Source of the DNA: an uncultured Methanobrevibacter sp.
Lineage (GTDB): Archaea > Methanobacteriota > Methanobacteria > Methanobacteriales > Methanobacteriaceae
Direction of reading: 5' to 3'
Assembly (NCBI RefSeq): GCF_937881195.1
Contig: NZ_CALGFC010000072.1
Span: forward strand, 1-52,914
DNA: 52,914 nucleotides
In this document: positions 26,310 to 34,221 of the stretch, piece by piece
Position numbering within the stretch: the stretch's first letter is position 1
Layout: each line of letters starts with the position of its first letter
Program-made: the position numbers and the translations under genes
Notes under the pieces: generated by a model
Told to the model about the DNA's origin: nothing
The model's input: the letters and a program-made list of their open reading frames with translations, nothing else
The model's database searches: none

Positions 26310-26441
26310 ATTAATCCATCTTTATATAAAATAAAATTTAAATATATTCGATTGAAGAATTTTACAATTAAATAATTCATTAAACAAAGTTTCAATATAG
26401 TTAATTAGATAAATTATTTATATATTCAACTATTTTTAATA

Positions 26442-26912
26442 TTATATTTTTTCTTTTTTTATCACATAAATGTCAGTGATTGCAGTATTTGGATATTGGC
26501 CATTTTTATCTTTTTCAACAGCTTTAACCATATCCCATATAGTTAAAAGACCAATACTAACTCCAGTAATTGCTTCCATTTCAACACCAGTCTGACCAAG
26601 AGAATTTACACATACAATACATATAATTTCATCATTATTAACTTCAAAATCCACTTCTATACCAGTGATATTTAGAGGATGACAAAGAGGAATCATTGAA
26701 GCAGTATTTTTAACACCTTGTATAGCAGCTATTTGAGCAGTAGTTAATACATTACCCTTTTTAATTTCCTCATTTTCAATCATAGCTATTGTATTTCTTT
26801 GAAGTTTTATTTTCCCAGTAGCTATTGCTTTTCTTATTTGGTGGTCTTTTTCACCAACCTCTACCATATGAACTCCATTTTCAGTTAAATGTGTAAATTC
26901 TTCATTTGACAT
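26442..26912 (-). CDS. moaC: Cyclic pyranopterin monophosphate synthase MoaC
   Basis: A 156-residue enzyme that, with the radical SAM enzyme MoaA, forms the precursor of molybdopterin/tungstopterin, required in methanogens for formylmethanofuran dehydrogenase. Diagnostic segments are MVEVGEKDHQIRKAIATG, GNVLTTAQIAAIQG, ASMIPLCHPLNITGIEVDF, GQTGVEMEAITGVSIGLLTIWDMVKA and the Lys of VEKDKNGQYPN. AGGAGTTAATAAA precedes the ATG. Other moa genes are not in this window. A six-copy 21-bp array lies about 105 bases upstream. Confidence 0.95.
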   Translation of the reverse strand: MSNEEFTHLTENGVHMVEVGEKDHQIRKAIATGKIKLQRNTIAMIENEEIKKGNVLTTAQIAAIQGVKNTASMIPLCHPLNITGIEVDFEVNNDEIICIVCVNSLGQTGVEMEAITGVSIGLLTIWDMVKAVEKDKNGQYPNTAITDIYVIKKEKI

Positions 26913-27017
26913 TTTATTAACTCCTACAAATATAATCTAGTATCTAATCCTTAATATTATATGAATTAGATTATAATCTTAAATAATTAATTATTTCAAC
27001 ATTAAAAATTTTATGTT

Positions 27018-27150
27018 AAATCTAAATATTGTTAAATTAAATCTAAATAATTTTAAACTAAATCTAAACATTGTTAAATTAAATCTAAATAATTTTAAAC
27101 TAAATCTAAATATTGTTAAATTAAATCTAAATATTATTAAATCTAAATAT
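27018..27150. repeat. 21-bp tandem array, six copies in strict register
   Basis: AAATCTAAA occurs at 27018, 27039, 27060, 27081, 27102 and 27123, exactly 21 bp apart, with a seventh copy at 27139. Alternate units differ (TATTGTTAAATT versus TAATTTTAAACT), giving a 42-bp higher-order period. It lies between the glycosyltransferase stop and the moaC start. There are no spacers, so it is not a CRISPR. A spacing of two helical turns would place all copies on one face of the DNA. Confidence 0.85.
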
Positions 27151-27240
27151 TATTAAAATAATTATCTTAAATTTAACTATTATTAAATTGATTGTTTTTA
27201 ATGAAATCATTTTTTAATATAATTAAATTCCATCAATTTA

Positions 27241-28353
27241 TTATTTATAATATGGAATATCAACTTCCGAAAAATCAATAGCCCTATTTCTTGCATTAGA
27301 TTGAAATTTTTCCCTTAGTTCAGTATTAGATAATATTGAATCAATTGCATTAGCTAAACCTTTAGAATCAGTAGGTTCAACAAGCAAACCTACATCTTTA
27401 GTTATAATTTCTTTTATTCCTCCAACATTACTCCCAATCACAGGTTTGCCACATGCTAAAGCTTCAATTAAAACTAAACCAAAACTTTCTGAATAAGAAG
27501 GGAGTATTAAAAGACTTGAGCTTTGAATAACATTAGCTATATCACTTCTAGCACCAGTAAATATAACATCATCAATTTTCTCTAAATCAACTTTTTCTTT
27601 TAAACTGCTTAAAAGAGGACCATCACCAACCACAACTAATACACAATCAGAATCCAATTGTTTTTTTGCATCTATAATAGTTGCTACATTTTTTCTTTTA
27701 ATAACATTACCTACAAAAAGAATAATTGGTTTTTTTTCAGGAATATTAAGTTCATTTTTAAAATTATATCTTGAATCATCATCAGCTATCTTAAATTCAT
27801 TTATATTAACAGTATTCCAATTTAAATGAACTTTTTTATCAATATTTGGAATTCCAGTTTTTAAAATTTCCTCTTTTAATGATTCACTAACTGCTAAAAC
27901 TACATCCGCTCTTTTTAGAACAAATTTTATGACAGGCCTCATAAATTTGTGTTTAGGATATAAACAAAACATATCGGAACCATGAGATGTTACATACACT
28001 TTCTTTTTAGTGAATAAACCTCCTAAAACAGCTATCAAACCTGCAGGATAAAGATAATGTCCATGGATAATATCAATATCATACTTACGGACAATTTTAA
28101 TTAAATTGAAAGTACCAAATAGGACATAAAACAGACTTCTAAGGCCAGGAATATTAATTCCTCTTGTTCCAATAACTTTAATACCATTATTATCCATATA
28201 ATCCTTATTAAGTTCATTTTGAATCTTTTTATGAGGATATGTGATTACAAAGACTTCTTCTCCATTTTTAAGAAGTTCTTTTGATAAACTGTTAATATGT
28301 ACTCCAACACCTCCAATATGAGGTGGAAATTGACCAATCATTGCTATTTTCAT
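27241..28353 (-). CDS. Glycosyltransferase, GT4 family
   Basis: A 370-residue GT-B fold enzyme. The N-terminal domain opens with MKIAMIGQFPPHIGGVGVHINSLSKEL (the glycine-rich acceptor loop) and contains IIHGHYLYPAG. The C-terminal domain has PIILFVGNVIKRKNV, VVVGDGPL and the EX7E motif in SESFGLVLIEALACGKPVIGSNVGGI. It probably transfers a sugar from a nucleotide donor to a lipid or cell-surface glycan; donor and acceptor cannot be told. It stands alone, without other glycan genes nearby. The start ATG has GAGGATTAAG upstream. Confidence 0.88.
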   Translation of the reverse strand: MKIAMIGQFPPHIGGVGVHINSLSKELLKNGEEVFVITYPHKKIQNELNKDYMDNNGIKVIGTRGINIPGLRSLFYVLFGTFNLIKIVRKYDIDIIHGHYLYPAGLIAVLGGLFTKKKVYVTSHGSDMFCLYPKHKFMRPVIKFVLKRADVVLAVSESLKEEILKTGIPNIDKKVHLNWNTVNINEFKIADDDSRYNFKNELNIPEKKPIILFVGNVIKRKNVATIIDAKKQLDSDCVLVVVGDGPLLSSLKEKVDLEKIDDVIFTGARSDIANVIQSSSLLILPSYSESFGLVLIEALACGKPVIGSNVGGIKEIITKDVGLLVEPTDSKGLANAIDSILSNTELREKFQSNARNRAIDFSEVDIPYYK

Positions 28354-28495
28354 TCTTAATCCTCAATAAAAAATTTTATTTTAATTTTAAAAATATTTTA
28401 CAAATATTTTATTTTATAATATCATTAACATAAATAATAATAGTTTTCGCTAGTTTTTGAAAAGTAATTTATAGTAAAAAGCAATTTAATAATAT

Positions 28496-28660
28496 TATAA
28501 TATTTATTATTTTGTAAATTAATTAAAGTATAATATTTATTATATTATAAATTGATTAAATTATAATATTTATTATTTTATAGATTAATTAAAGTATAAT
28601 ATTTATTATTTTATAAATTGATTAAAGTATAATAGTTATTATCTTACAATAGTTTGTTAT
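28496..28660. repeat. 33-bp tandem array, five copies
   Basis: TATAATATTTATTAT begins at 28496, 28529, 28562 and 28595, and a diverged copy (TATAATAGTTATTAT) at 28628, exactly 33 bp apart. The unit continues with AAATTGATTAAAG-like sequence. It occupies most of the gap between cbiD (stop 28696) and the glycosyltransferase start (28353). Each unit holds a TATA-like element. No coding frame is seen. Confidence 0.85.
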
Positions 28661-28695
28661 CTAATAATATTTGTTAATTAAATAGTAATTAAATA

Positions 28696-29934
28696 TTAAA
28701 TATTTGAATTTAGTAAATTTCCTTCCATATCTACCAATATCACTTTAACATCTATATCAAAATTTTCCAAACATCTTTTTTTAATAGCTAAACTAATATT
28801 ATTTAGAACCTCAACATCAATGTCTTCATTTTTAAGTATATCAATCATTTCTTCAGTTGTTTTTGAATTAAATATTAGTCTAATTGTATCTTTTTTTGCA
28901 CCAATTAATCCTGCATGAGCAGCCATTATTTCACATCGACAGTCAGCAATAGAATGTTTAGTATTGAATATACCTCCAGCTATTTTAATCAGTTTGCCAA
29001 TATGACCAAAAAGAATGAAATTGTCAATTCCCCTTTTTTTAGACTCTTTAAACATGAAACCAGGAAAATTTCCCATTTGAATAATCTGATCCTTTTTAAT
29101 ACCTTTATCATATATTTCTTTATATTCCCCATATTTATTAATATGCTCTTTAATACTTTCTTTATTATTTTTTTCAAAATTTTCGTTACTATTATTAATA
29201 TTAAGACTATTTAAAGCAATTTTCTCCCCAATGTTTCCTGGAACAAAAATAAGACTATTTTTAGAATAAATTCCTTTAGAAATCATAGCACTAGCTATAT
29301 CCAGTTGACATAGGAGAGAATCTTTATAAGCTTTATTAGACATGGCTCGAGCTATTCCAGTAGTTCCAAGAATAGATATACCCCCAACAATCCCTAACTT
29401 AGGATTCATTGTTTTTTTAGCTATTTTTTCGCCTTCAGGGGCTGAAATTATTATTTTAGCTATTTTATCTTTGGGAACTAAAGGTTTAAGGTTTTCCTTA
29501 ATCATCTTTAATGGAACAGGATTTATAGCTGAATTTCCTTTAGAAATTTGAAGACCAGGCTTAGTAACAGTTCCTATACCAATACCTCCTTCAATGATAA
29601 TATTTTCATTAGAATCAAAATTTTCATTGGAAAAATTAGCTAAATCTAAAAGTTCAACAGAAGAAGTAATTTCTAAATTAACAGTAACATCAGGATCATT
29701 ATAAGGATATTTTATAGCAATTGATTTCGCTTTGTTTTTAGCTAAAAGTTCTGAATTTTCAATATCAACATCAAACTCATCAAAAGGAGTGGTTATTTTA
29801 ACAGAACAAATATCCATTTCAGGATTTATAATTTTTTTAAGAGAGGCTAAAGATGTGGCTGTAGCTAAACTTCCAGTTGTTAAACCATAATCAACATTTG
29901 ATTCATTAGTTTGATAATTATTCATAATCAACAT
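28696..29934 (-). CDS. cbiD: Cobalt-precorrin-5B C1-methyltransferase CbiD
   Basis: A 412-residue enzyme of the anaerobic corrinoid pathway that methylates C-1 of cobalt-precorrin-5B. Methanogens need corrinoids for the Mtr complex. Recognised by YGLTTGSLATATSLASL near the N-terminus, GIGTVTKPGLQISKGNSAINPVP, GILGTTGIARAMSNKAY-type glycine turns and IDNFILFGHIGKLIKIAGGIFNTKHSIADCR. An Asn/Glu/Lys-rich insertion (NINNSNENFEKNNKES) makes it longer than usual. The start is uncertain between ATG 29934 and ATG 29925 (MNNYQ); both are in frame and neither has a strong ribosome site. No other cbi gene is near. Confidence 0.92.
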   Translation of the reverse strand: MLIMNNYQTNESNVDYGLTTGSLATATSLASLKKIINPEMDICSVKITTPFDEFDVDIENSELLAKNKAKSIAIKYPYNDPDVTVNLEITSSVELLDLANFSNENFDSNENIIIEGGIGIGTVTKPGLQISKGNSAINPVPLKMIKENLKPLVPKDKIAKIIISAPEGEKIAKKTMNPKLGIVGGISILGTTGIARAMSNKAYKDSLLCQLDIASAMISKGIYSKNSLIFVPGNIGEKIALNSLNINNSNENFEKNNKESIKEHINKYGEYKEIYDKGIKKDQIIQMGNFPGFMFKESKKRGIDNFILFGHIGKLIKIAGGIFNTKHSIADCRCEIMAAHAGLIGAKKDTIRLIFNSKTTEEMIDILKNEDIDVEVLNNISLAIKKRCLENFDIDVKVILVDMEGNLLNSNI

Positions 29935-30462
29935 CTACTATTTTAATTTTTTTAATATTATTTATTTTTAAGTTTAAGCTAATTAAACTATTATTATAAT
30001 TAATATATAATATTATATAGTGGTTAAAATTAATTTTAAAATATTAATTTAATAATATAAAAATATAGATTATATAAATTATAATATAAATTGAAAAATA
30101 GTCTACTTTAATAATATAAAATATAATAATAAAATTTTTAATTATTTTTTAATTATGATTTTAATTATGCCTTATATTATTTTCCTATACTTAATTTCTA
30201 TTTATATATGATTATATTAATTAATAATATTATTTAAAATAATTGAAATTATTAATTTAATTAAAAATAGTCGTTAAAACATTATTTTATCTATAAAAAT
30301 ATAGTTTAGTTAAAAGTAAAACATGATGAAGAGTATAAAGATAAATAGTACTATAAAAGAATAAAAAATAGATATTAATCATTAATAACTTAAAAAAAAG
30401 AAAATATTAAAAAATATTTAAAATAATAAAAAAAAAGAGAAAAATAAGTAATTATAAAACTA
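29935..30462. other. Intergenic region, no gene seen
   Basis: About 530 bases of A/T-rich DNA upstream of cbiD and downstream of the thioredoxin gene. I looked for a conserved cobalamin-type leader and saw none. No tandem array in clear register is present. Confidence 0.4.
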
Positions 30463-30705
30463 TTATTTTAATTTAGCCATTAATTCATTTTTACTTGGTG
30501 CTCCTACAAATTCAACAACACCATTAATAGCTATAGCTGGAACTGCCATTATACCATAATCAACAGCTCTTTGTCTATCAGTCATTATATTAATAACTTC
30601 TACTTCCATTTCATCTCCAATTTCTTTTTTTGCTTCATCTACAACTTGTTCAGCCATTGGACAATAAGGACAACTTGGGGATGTGAATACTTCTACTTTT
30701 AACAT
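30463..30705 (-). CDS. Small thioredoxin/glutaredoxin-like protein
   Basis: An 80-residue redox protein with the short thioredoxin fold found in methanogens. The active site is C12-P-Y-C15 in FTSPSCPYCPMAEQ, and the cis-proline segment is GIMAVPAIAING, followed by GAPSKNELMAKL. It probably reduces disulphides in the cytoplasm; the CPYC motif is glutaredoxin-like, while methanogen homologues act as thioredoxins. AGGAGGATTTTAAA precedes the ATG. It is monocistronic, 500 bases from the DUF308 pair. Confidence 0.88.
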   Translation of the reverse strand: MLKVEVFTSPSCPYCPMAEQVVDEAKKEIGDEMEVEVINIMTDRQRAVDYGIMAVPAIAINGVVEFVGAPSKNELMAKLK

Positions 30706-31206
30706 TTTAAAATCCTCCTATTGTTCTGAATACTCAACTAAAATTAGGAATAAATTAGCATTAATATTTTAAAAATATATTTAAAATGATACTAATTTTA
30801 AATCAACTAATCTTAATATAATACCCATTAACAATATAACTCATTAATAATCCATAATAGACATCTAAATATATAAATTTAAATTTATCATTAAACAATT
30901 AATATCAACAATTATCTTAACTTAGGACTGTTCATATTAACAATATAAATATGTCTTTATTAATATTTAAAATTTTTGATATTTAACTTCCATTGCCAAA
31001 AAATTTTTAAAATGAATAAATCGATGAAAATCGATACCTTATGAAATAAAAAATATTTAGTAATTAAAAAAATAAAAATTAACAATTAAAAACTAATCAA
31101 GAAGAAAATAAACTATTATAACATATAAATAATAAAAAAGAGAGGACAAATATTAAAATAAACAAAATTTGTAATTAAAATAATTAATATTTTTTGTTAG
31201 TTATAA
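30706..31206. other. Intergenic region with tandem ATCGAT palindromes
   Basis: No gene is seen. ATCGAT-GAAA-ATCGAT at 31020-31035 places two 6-bp palindromes one helical turn (10 bp) apart. The core matches the ATATCGAT sites upstream of the giant adhesin. Otherwise the region is A/T-rich and featureless. Confidence 0.35.
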
Positions 31207-31710
31207 TCATTCTTTAGGTTGATCAAAGTTTCCCATAGCAATAGCTATTCCATCAATTACTAAACTGATTCCTAAAATTATAGATACATATATTGGGCTT
31301 AGTAATGCGAAATATCCTAAGATAATAGTAATTATACCTAAAATAGCCATTAAAGCAGCGGAAGCTTTTGTCATCATTATGCTTCTTGTTAATAAACCAA
31401 TGAACCCAGCTAATAATAACATTATACCTACTATGTATAAGTATAAGCCTATTAAAAGATCGAATAATAATATATCTCCTAAAAGAATTATTCCTGCAAT
31501 AATACCAAAAATACCCAAAATGATATGGGCAATTGAACTTCCTTTACTTATAGACCATACATTTGATCCAAGAATGATATAATAAATACCTAAGATTAAA
31601 ATCCCGATTCCAGCTATAATAGATAAAACAAACTGACTCATGAATGGGAAAATCATTATAATAAGACCCAAAATAATCGCTAAGATTCCTACAATATTTT
31701 TATTCTCCAT
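31207..31710 (-). CDS. DUF308/HdeD family membrane protein, copy 1
   Basis: A 167-residue integral membrane protein with about six hydrophobic helices in pairs: IVGILAIILGLIIMIFPF, FVLSIIAGIGILILGIYY, IAHIILGIFGIIAGIILL, LIGLYLYIVGIMLLLAGF, AALMAILGIITIILGYF and YVSIILGISLVIDGIAIA. The repeated Gly-rich helix and the length match the DUF308 (HdeD) family, whose function in Archaea is unknown. GAAGGTGTTTAT precedes the ATG. A paralogue lies 400 bases upstream on the same strand. Confidence 0.8.
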   Translation of the reverse strand: MENKNIVGILAIILGLIIMIFPFMSQFVLSIIAGIGILILGIYYIILGSNVWSISKGSSIAHIILGIFGIIAGIILLGDILLFDLLIGLYLYIVGIMLLLAGFIGLLTRSIMMTKASAALMAILGIITIILGYFALLSPIYVSIILGISLVIDGIAIAMGNFDQPKE

Positions 31711-31954
31711 ATAAACACCTTCATTAATATAATCAATATTTATAAAATATATTTATATATTAATCCCCTCTATTAAACAAATAATATATATAATTTTATA
31801 TTTATCCTTCTTAATAAATGTTTCCATTAAAAAATGTCCCTAAAGAAAAAATAAATCAAAAAAACCATGAATGATAAACAACAAATGTTATTATAAACAT
31901 GAAAATAAGAAAAATGAAAAATAAAATATTAAATCCTACAATAAAAAATAAAAC

Positions 31955-32050
31955 CACACCAAAAAAAATATTAAAAAATATTAAAAAATATTAAATAAAA
32001 AATATTAAAAAATATTAAAAAATATTAAATAAAAAATATTAAAAATAATA
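31955..32050. repeat. 10-bp A/T-rich tandem repeat (AAAAAATATT)
   Basis: About eight copies of AAAAAATATT, grouped in threes and separated by AAATA, give a higher-order period near 35 bp. The array lies between the two DUF308 genes, about 245 bp upstream of copy 1. It is the simplest of the intergenic arrays, and the phased A-tracts (about 10 bp) should bend the DNA. Confidence 0.7.
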
Positions 32051-32109
32051 AAATATTTTATAAAAATAAAATATTAAATATAATATAAAAAATTGAAGGA
32101 TTATAATTT

Positions 32110-32619
32110 TTATTTAGTATCTTGTTTTTTATCTTTTGATTCTAGAGTTAAGGAGATACCTTCAAATATTAAAGCTATTCCAATAATAATTGACAAGTAA
32201 AGTGGATTTTTAAATATTAAATTAGCAAATATTAAAAGCACAATCCCAAATATAAAGAATAATAAAGAAGATACTTTCGATATAATATTTTTATTATTAA
32301 TTATTCCTGCTATACCAAATATTATCATTAAAAATCCAATTACATACAATAAAAAGCTAGAGGTATATAAAAATAGTGGGAAATTTCCAGTTAATACAAG
32401 CCCAAAAAGAAATGCGAAAAAACCTACCAGAACATAAAGAACACAAAGTGCTTTATTTTCACCCCAATTTTGTAATCCTCTGATTATCCAATAGATAGAA
32501 AGAATACAGACAGCTAATCCTGCAGCAAATACAAAAAATTCAACACTGAGGAGAGGAAATGCAATTACTATAATCCCGAAAATGACAGCTAAAATTCCCA
32601 TGAACGTTTTATTTTCCAT
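32110..32619 (-). CDS. DUF308/HdeD family membrane protein, copy 2
   Basis: A 169-residue paralogue of the protein at 31207-31710. Both share the opening MENKxxxGILAxIxGIIxxxFP, six hydrophobic helices and the final LYLSIIIGIALIFEGISL. The tail ends in a charged ESKDKKQDTK. The pair probably arose by tandem duplication followed by divergence, since identity looks moderate. AAGGGTGTAATA precedes the ATG. The function is unknown. Confidence 0.8.
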   Translation of the reverse strand: MENKTFMGILAVIFGIIVIAFPLLSVEFFVFAAGLAVCILSIYWIIRGLQNWGENKALCVLYVLVGFFAFLFGLVLTGNFPLFLYTSSFLLYVIGFLMIIFGIAGIINNKNIISKVSSLLFFIFGIVLLIFANLIFKNPLYLSIIIGIALIFEGISLTLESKDKKQDTK

Positions 32620-32944
32620 TATTACACCCTTTTAAATATAAAAATATCTAAAAATACTGTTTAGTATAAAAATTATTGATAAGATATTACCCAACATAAA
32701 AATACTACATAAAATAGCATATAACGATACTATATAAAATAGTATATAGTATATTATATAAATATTACATATAAATACTAATAGGAATGATTTTTAACTT
32801 AACTATAAAATACCATTTAAAGAATAAAAACTGATTAAAGATAAAAAATCATTCCAAAATAAATATGAATGTTGAAAATTAAATAAGTCAAAAAAATATC
32901 ATTAAAGAATATTATTTAAAAATTATATTCAGATATTGATTAGA
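32620..32944. other. Intergenic region, short inverted repeats only
   Basis: No gene is seen. ATACTAT-ATAAA-ATAGTAT near 32727-32745 can form a small hairpin, and TATAAAATAG-like strings recur three times. These may be promoter elements of DUF308 copy 2. Confidence 0.3.
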
Positions 32945-33244
32945 CTAACCTCCTCCTTCAGCACCACCAGAAGTTATTGAAGTATCTTCTAAAGCATGTT
33001 CTTTTTCTTTAAATTCATCAATGTTAAATTTCTTATCTTTAAAATCTTTATTTTTAATATTTTTTTCATCAAGTAGTTCTAATACATTTTCAGAATACCA
33101 TAAATCGGGTTCTTCCATTTTAGCCCAACCTATACCCTTTTCATCGATTTTTAAGTCGGTTACTTTACCAAGAGTTCCAGTTCTAGTGTATCTTATGAAA
33201 GAACCTAATTCAATGACTTTTCCCCTAGCATCTTTAATTTCCAT
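32945..33244 (-). CDS. DUF2098 family protein
   Basis: A 99-residue protein. The first 60 residues (ARGKVIELGSFIRYTRTGTLGKVTDLKI, then IGWAKMEEPDLWYSENVLELLD) match DUF2098, a small archaeal family of unknown function confined mostly to methanogens. The remainder is a lysine-rich linker followed by a glycine-rich tail ending SGGAEGGG. The tail is unusual and may be flexible or lineage-specific. GTGGGGATTAT precedes the ATG. The next gene on the same strand, a PRC-barrel protein, ends 186 bases upstream of its start. Confidence 0.75.
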   Translation of the reverse strand: MEIKDARGKVIELGSFIRYTRTGTLGKVTDLKIDEKGIGWAKMEEPDLWYSENVLELLDEKNIKNKDFKDKKFNIDEFKEKEHALEDTSITSGGAEGGG

Positions 33245-33430
33245 ATAATCCCCACTAATATTAGCTTTTAGAATCTGAATAAAAGATATGATAGATAAAA
33301 TGAATAGTAGATATTAAATAATTAATTATTAATAAAAAAATAACTAATAATAAATAAATAAAATTACAATAATTAATCAATAATTCATTTAATATAAATA
33401 AATAAGGATTTTATTTATTAAAAATGACAA

Positions 33431-33655
33431 TTATTTATTATCAATATTTATTTTTAATAATAAATAGTCACCAATACTTTTAATATTATCATAATGAACT
33501 AAAATTTCATCATGAGACAATATATTTTTTTTTAAAGAAATAGCTATCTTGTTTATTTGACCATTAGATTCATTAAAATCAACATCAGTAACTTTTCCAA
33601 TATCCATTGCATCTATATCCAATACTTGCATCCCTAATAGGTCTTTCATTCTCAT
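33431..33655 (-). CDS. PRC-barrel domain protein
   Basis: A 74-residue protein composed of one PRC-barrel: MKDLLGMQVLDIDAMDIGKVTDVDF, then INKIAISL and ILVHYDNIKSIGDYLLLKI. Small stand-alone PRC-barrel proteins are common in methanogens. They are thought to bind partner proteins, but no partner is evident here. The first ATG (33655) is six bases after GGAGG; a second ATG two codons later is less well placed. Confidence 0.82.
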   Translation of the reverse strand: MRMKDLLGMQVLDIDAMDIGKVTDVDFNESNGQINKIAISLKKNILSHDEILVHYDNIKSIGDYLLLKINIDNK

Positions 33656-34221
33656 AATATCCCTCCAAAAAAAGACATTGACATTATAGAAATAATTACT
33701 ATAAAAAATGCCTCTTTTATATAATAATTATAATAAATATTGTATTAAAAAATATATATAATTATCTATAATTTCTAAAGCTTATCAAAATTAAACAATA
33801 GACTAAATTTTAAAAAAAATAAATAGTAAATGTCTTATTTAAGTAGAAAAAGTCCTTATTTTAGATTAGAATATTCAATTATAATTATATTTATCCAAAT
33901 AGTTATATTTAATATTAATATGGATAATTTAATTAATAAATGTAAATTATTATTGATAAAAATATAAAATTATTAAATTAAATCATAGATAAAAATAAAC
34001 AATATATATTTAAAAATCAGATTTTAAATACTATTAAAAACATATTATTAATGAATAATTAAATTAGTAAATTTAATGTATAATTTAAATGAATATAATG
34101 AATAATTAAATAAAATGGATGAATATTTAAAAATATAAATCATAAAAGATTTTAATTTTAATATAAATTTAGTTAATATAAACATGAAATATTTATAAAC
34201 ACTTAAAAAAGGAGAAAAGGT
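33656..34221. other. Divergent intergenic region before elp3
   Basis: About 565 A/T-rich bases between the PRC-barrel gene (minus) and elp3 (plus). ATATTTATAAAC near 34187-34198 is a TATA-like element close to elp3. No RNA gene or array is seen. Confidence 0.35.

Noticed and set aside
26183..26395. 70-residue minus-strand frame overlapping the Hel308 start
   Set aside because: It is out of frame with the conserved Q motif of Hel308, of low complexity and has no ribosome site.
28496..28660. Possible CRISPR array
   Set aside because: The 33-bp units are directly adjacent with no unique spacers, and no cas gene is nearby. The 21-bp and 14-bp arrays fail for the same reason.
28915..29551. Plus-strand open frames opposite cbiD, and similar ones opposite Hel308, MtaB-type, pcm and mfnF genes
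   Set aside because: All are shadows of well-recognised genes, with no ribosome site and no recognisable product.
29935..30462. Cobalamin riboswitch before cbiD
   Set aside because: No conserved B12-box-like sequence or G/C-containing stems are seen; the region is almost pure A/T.
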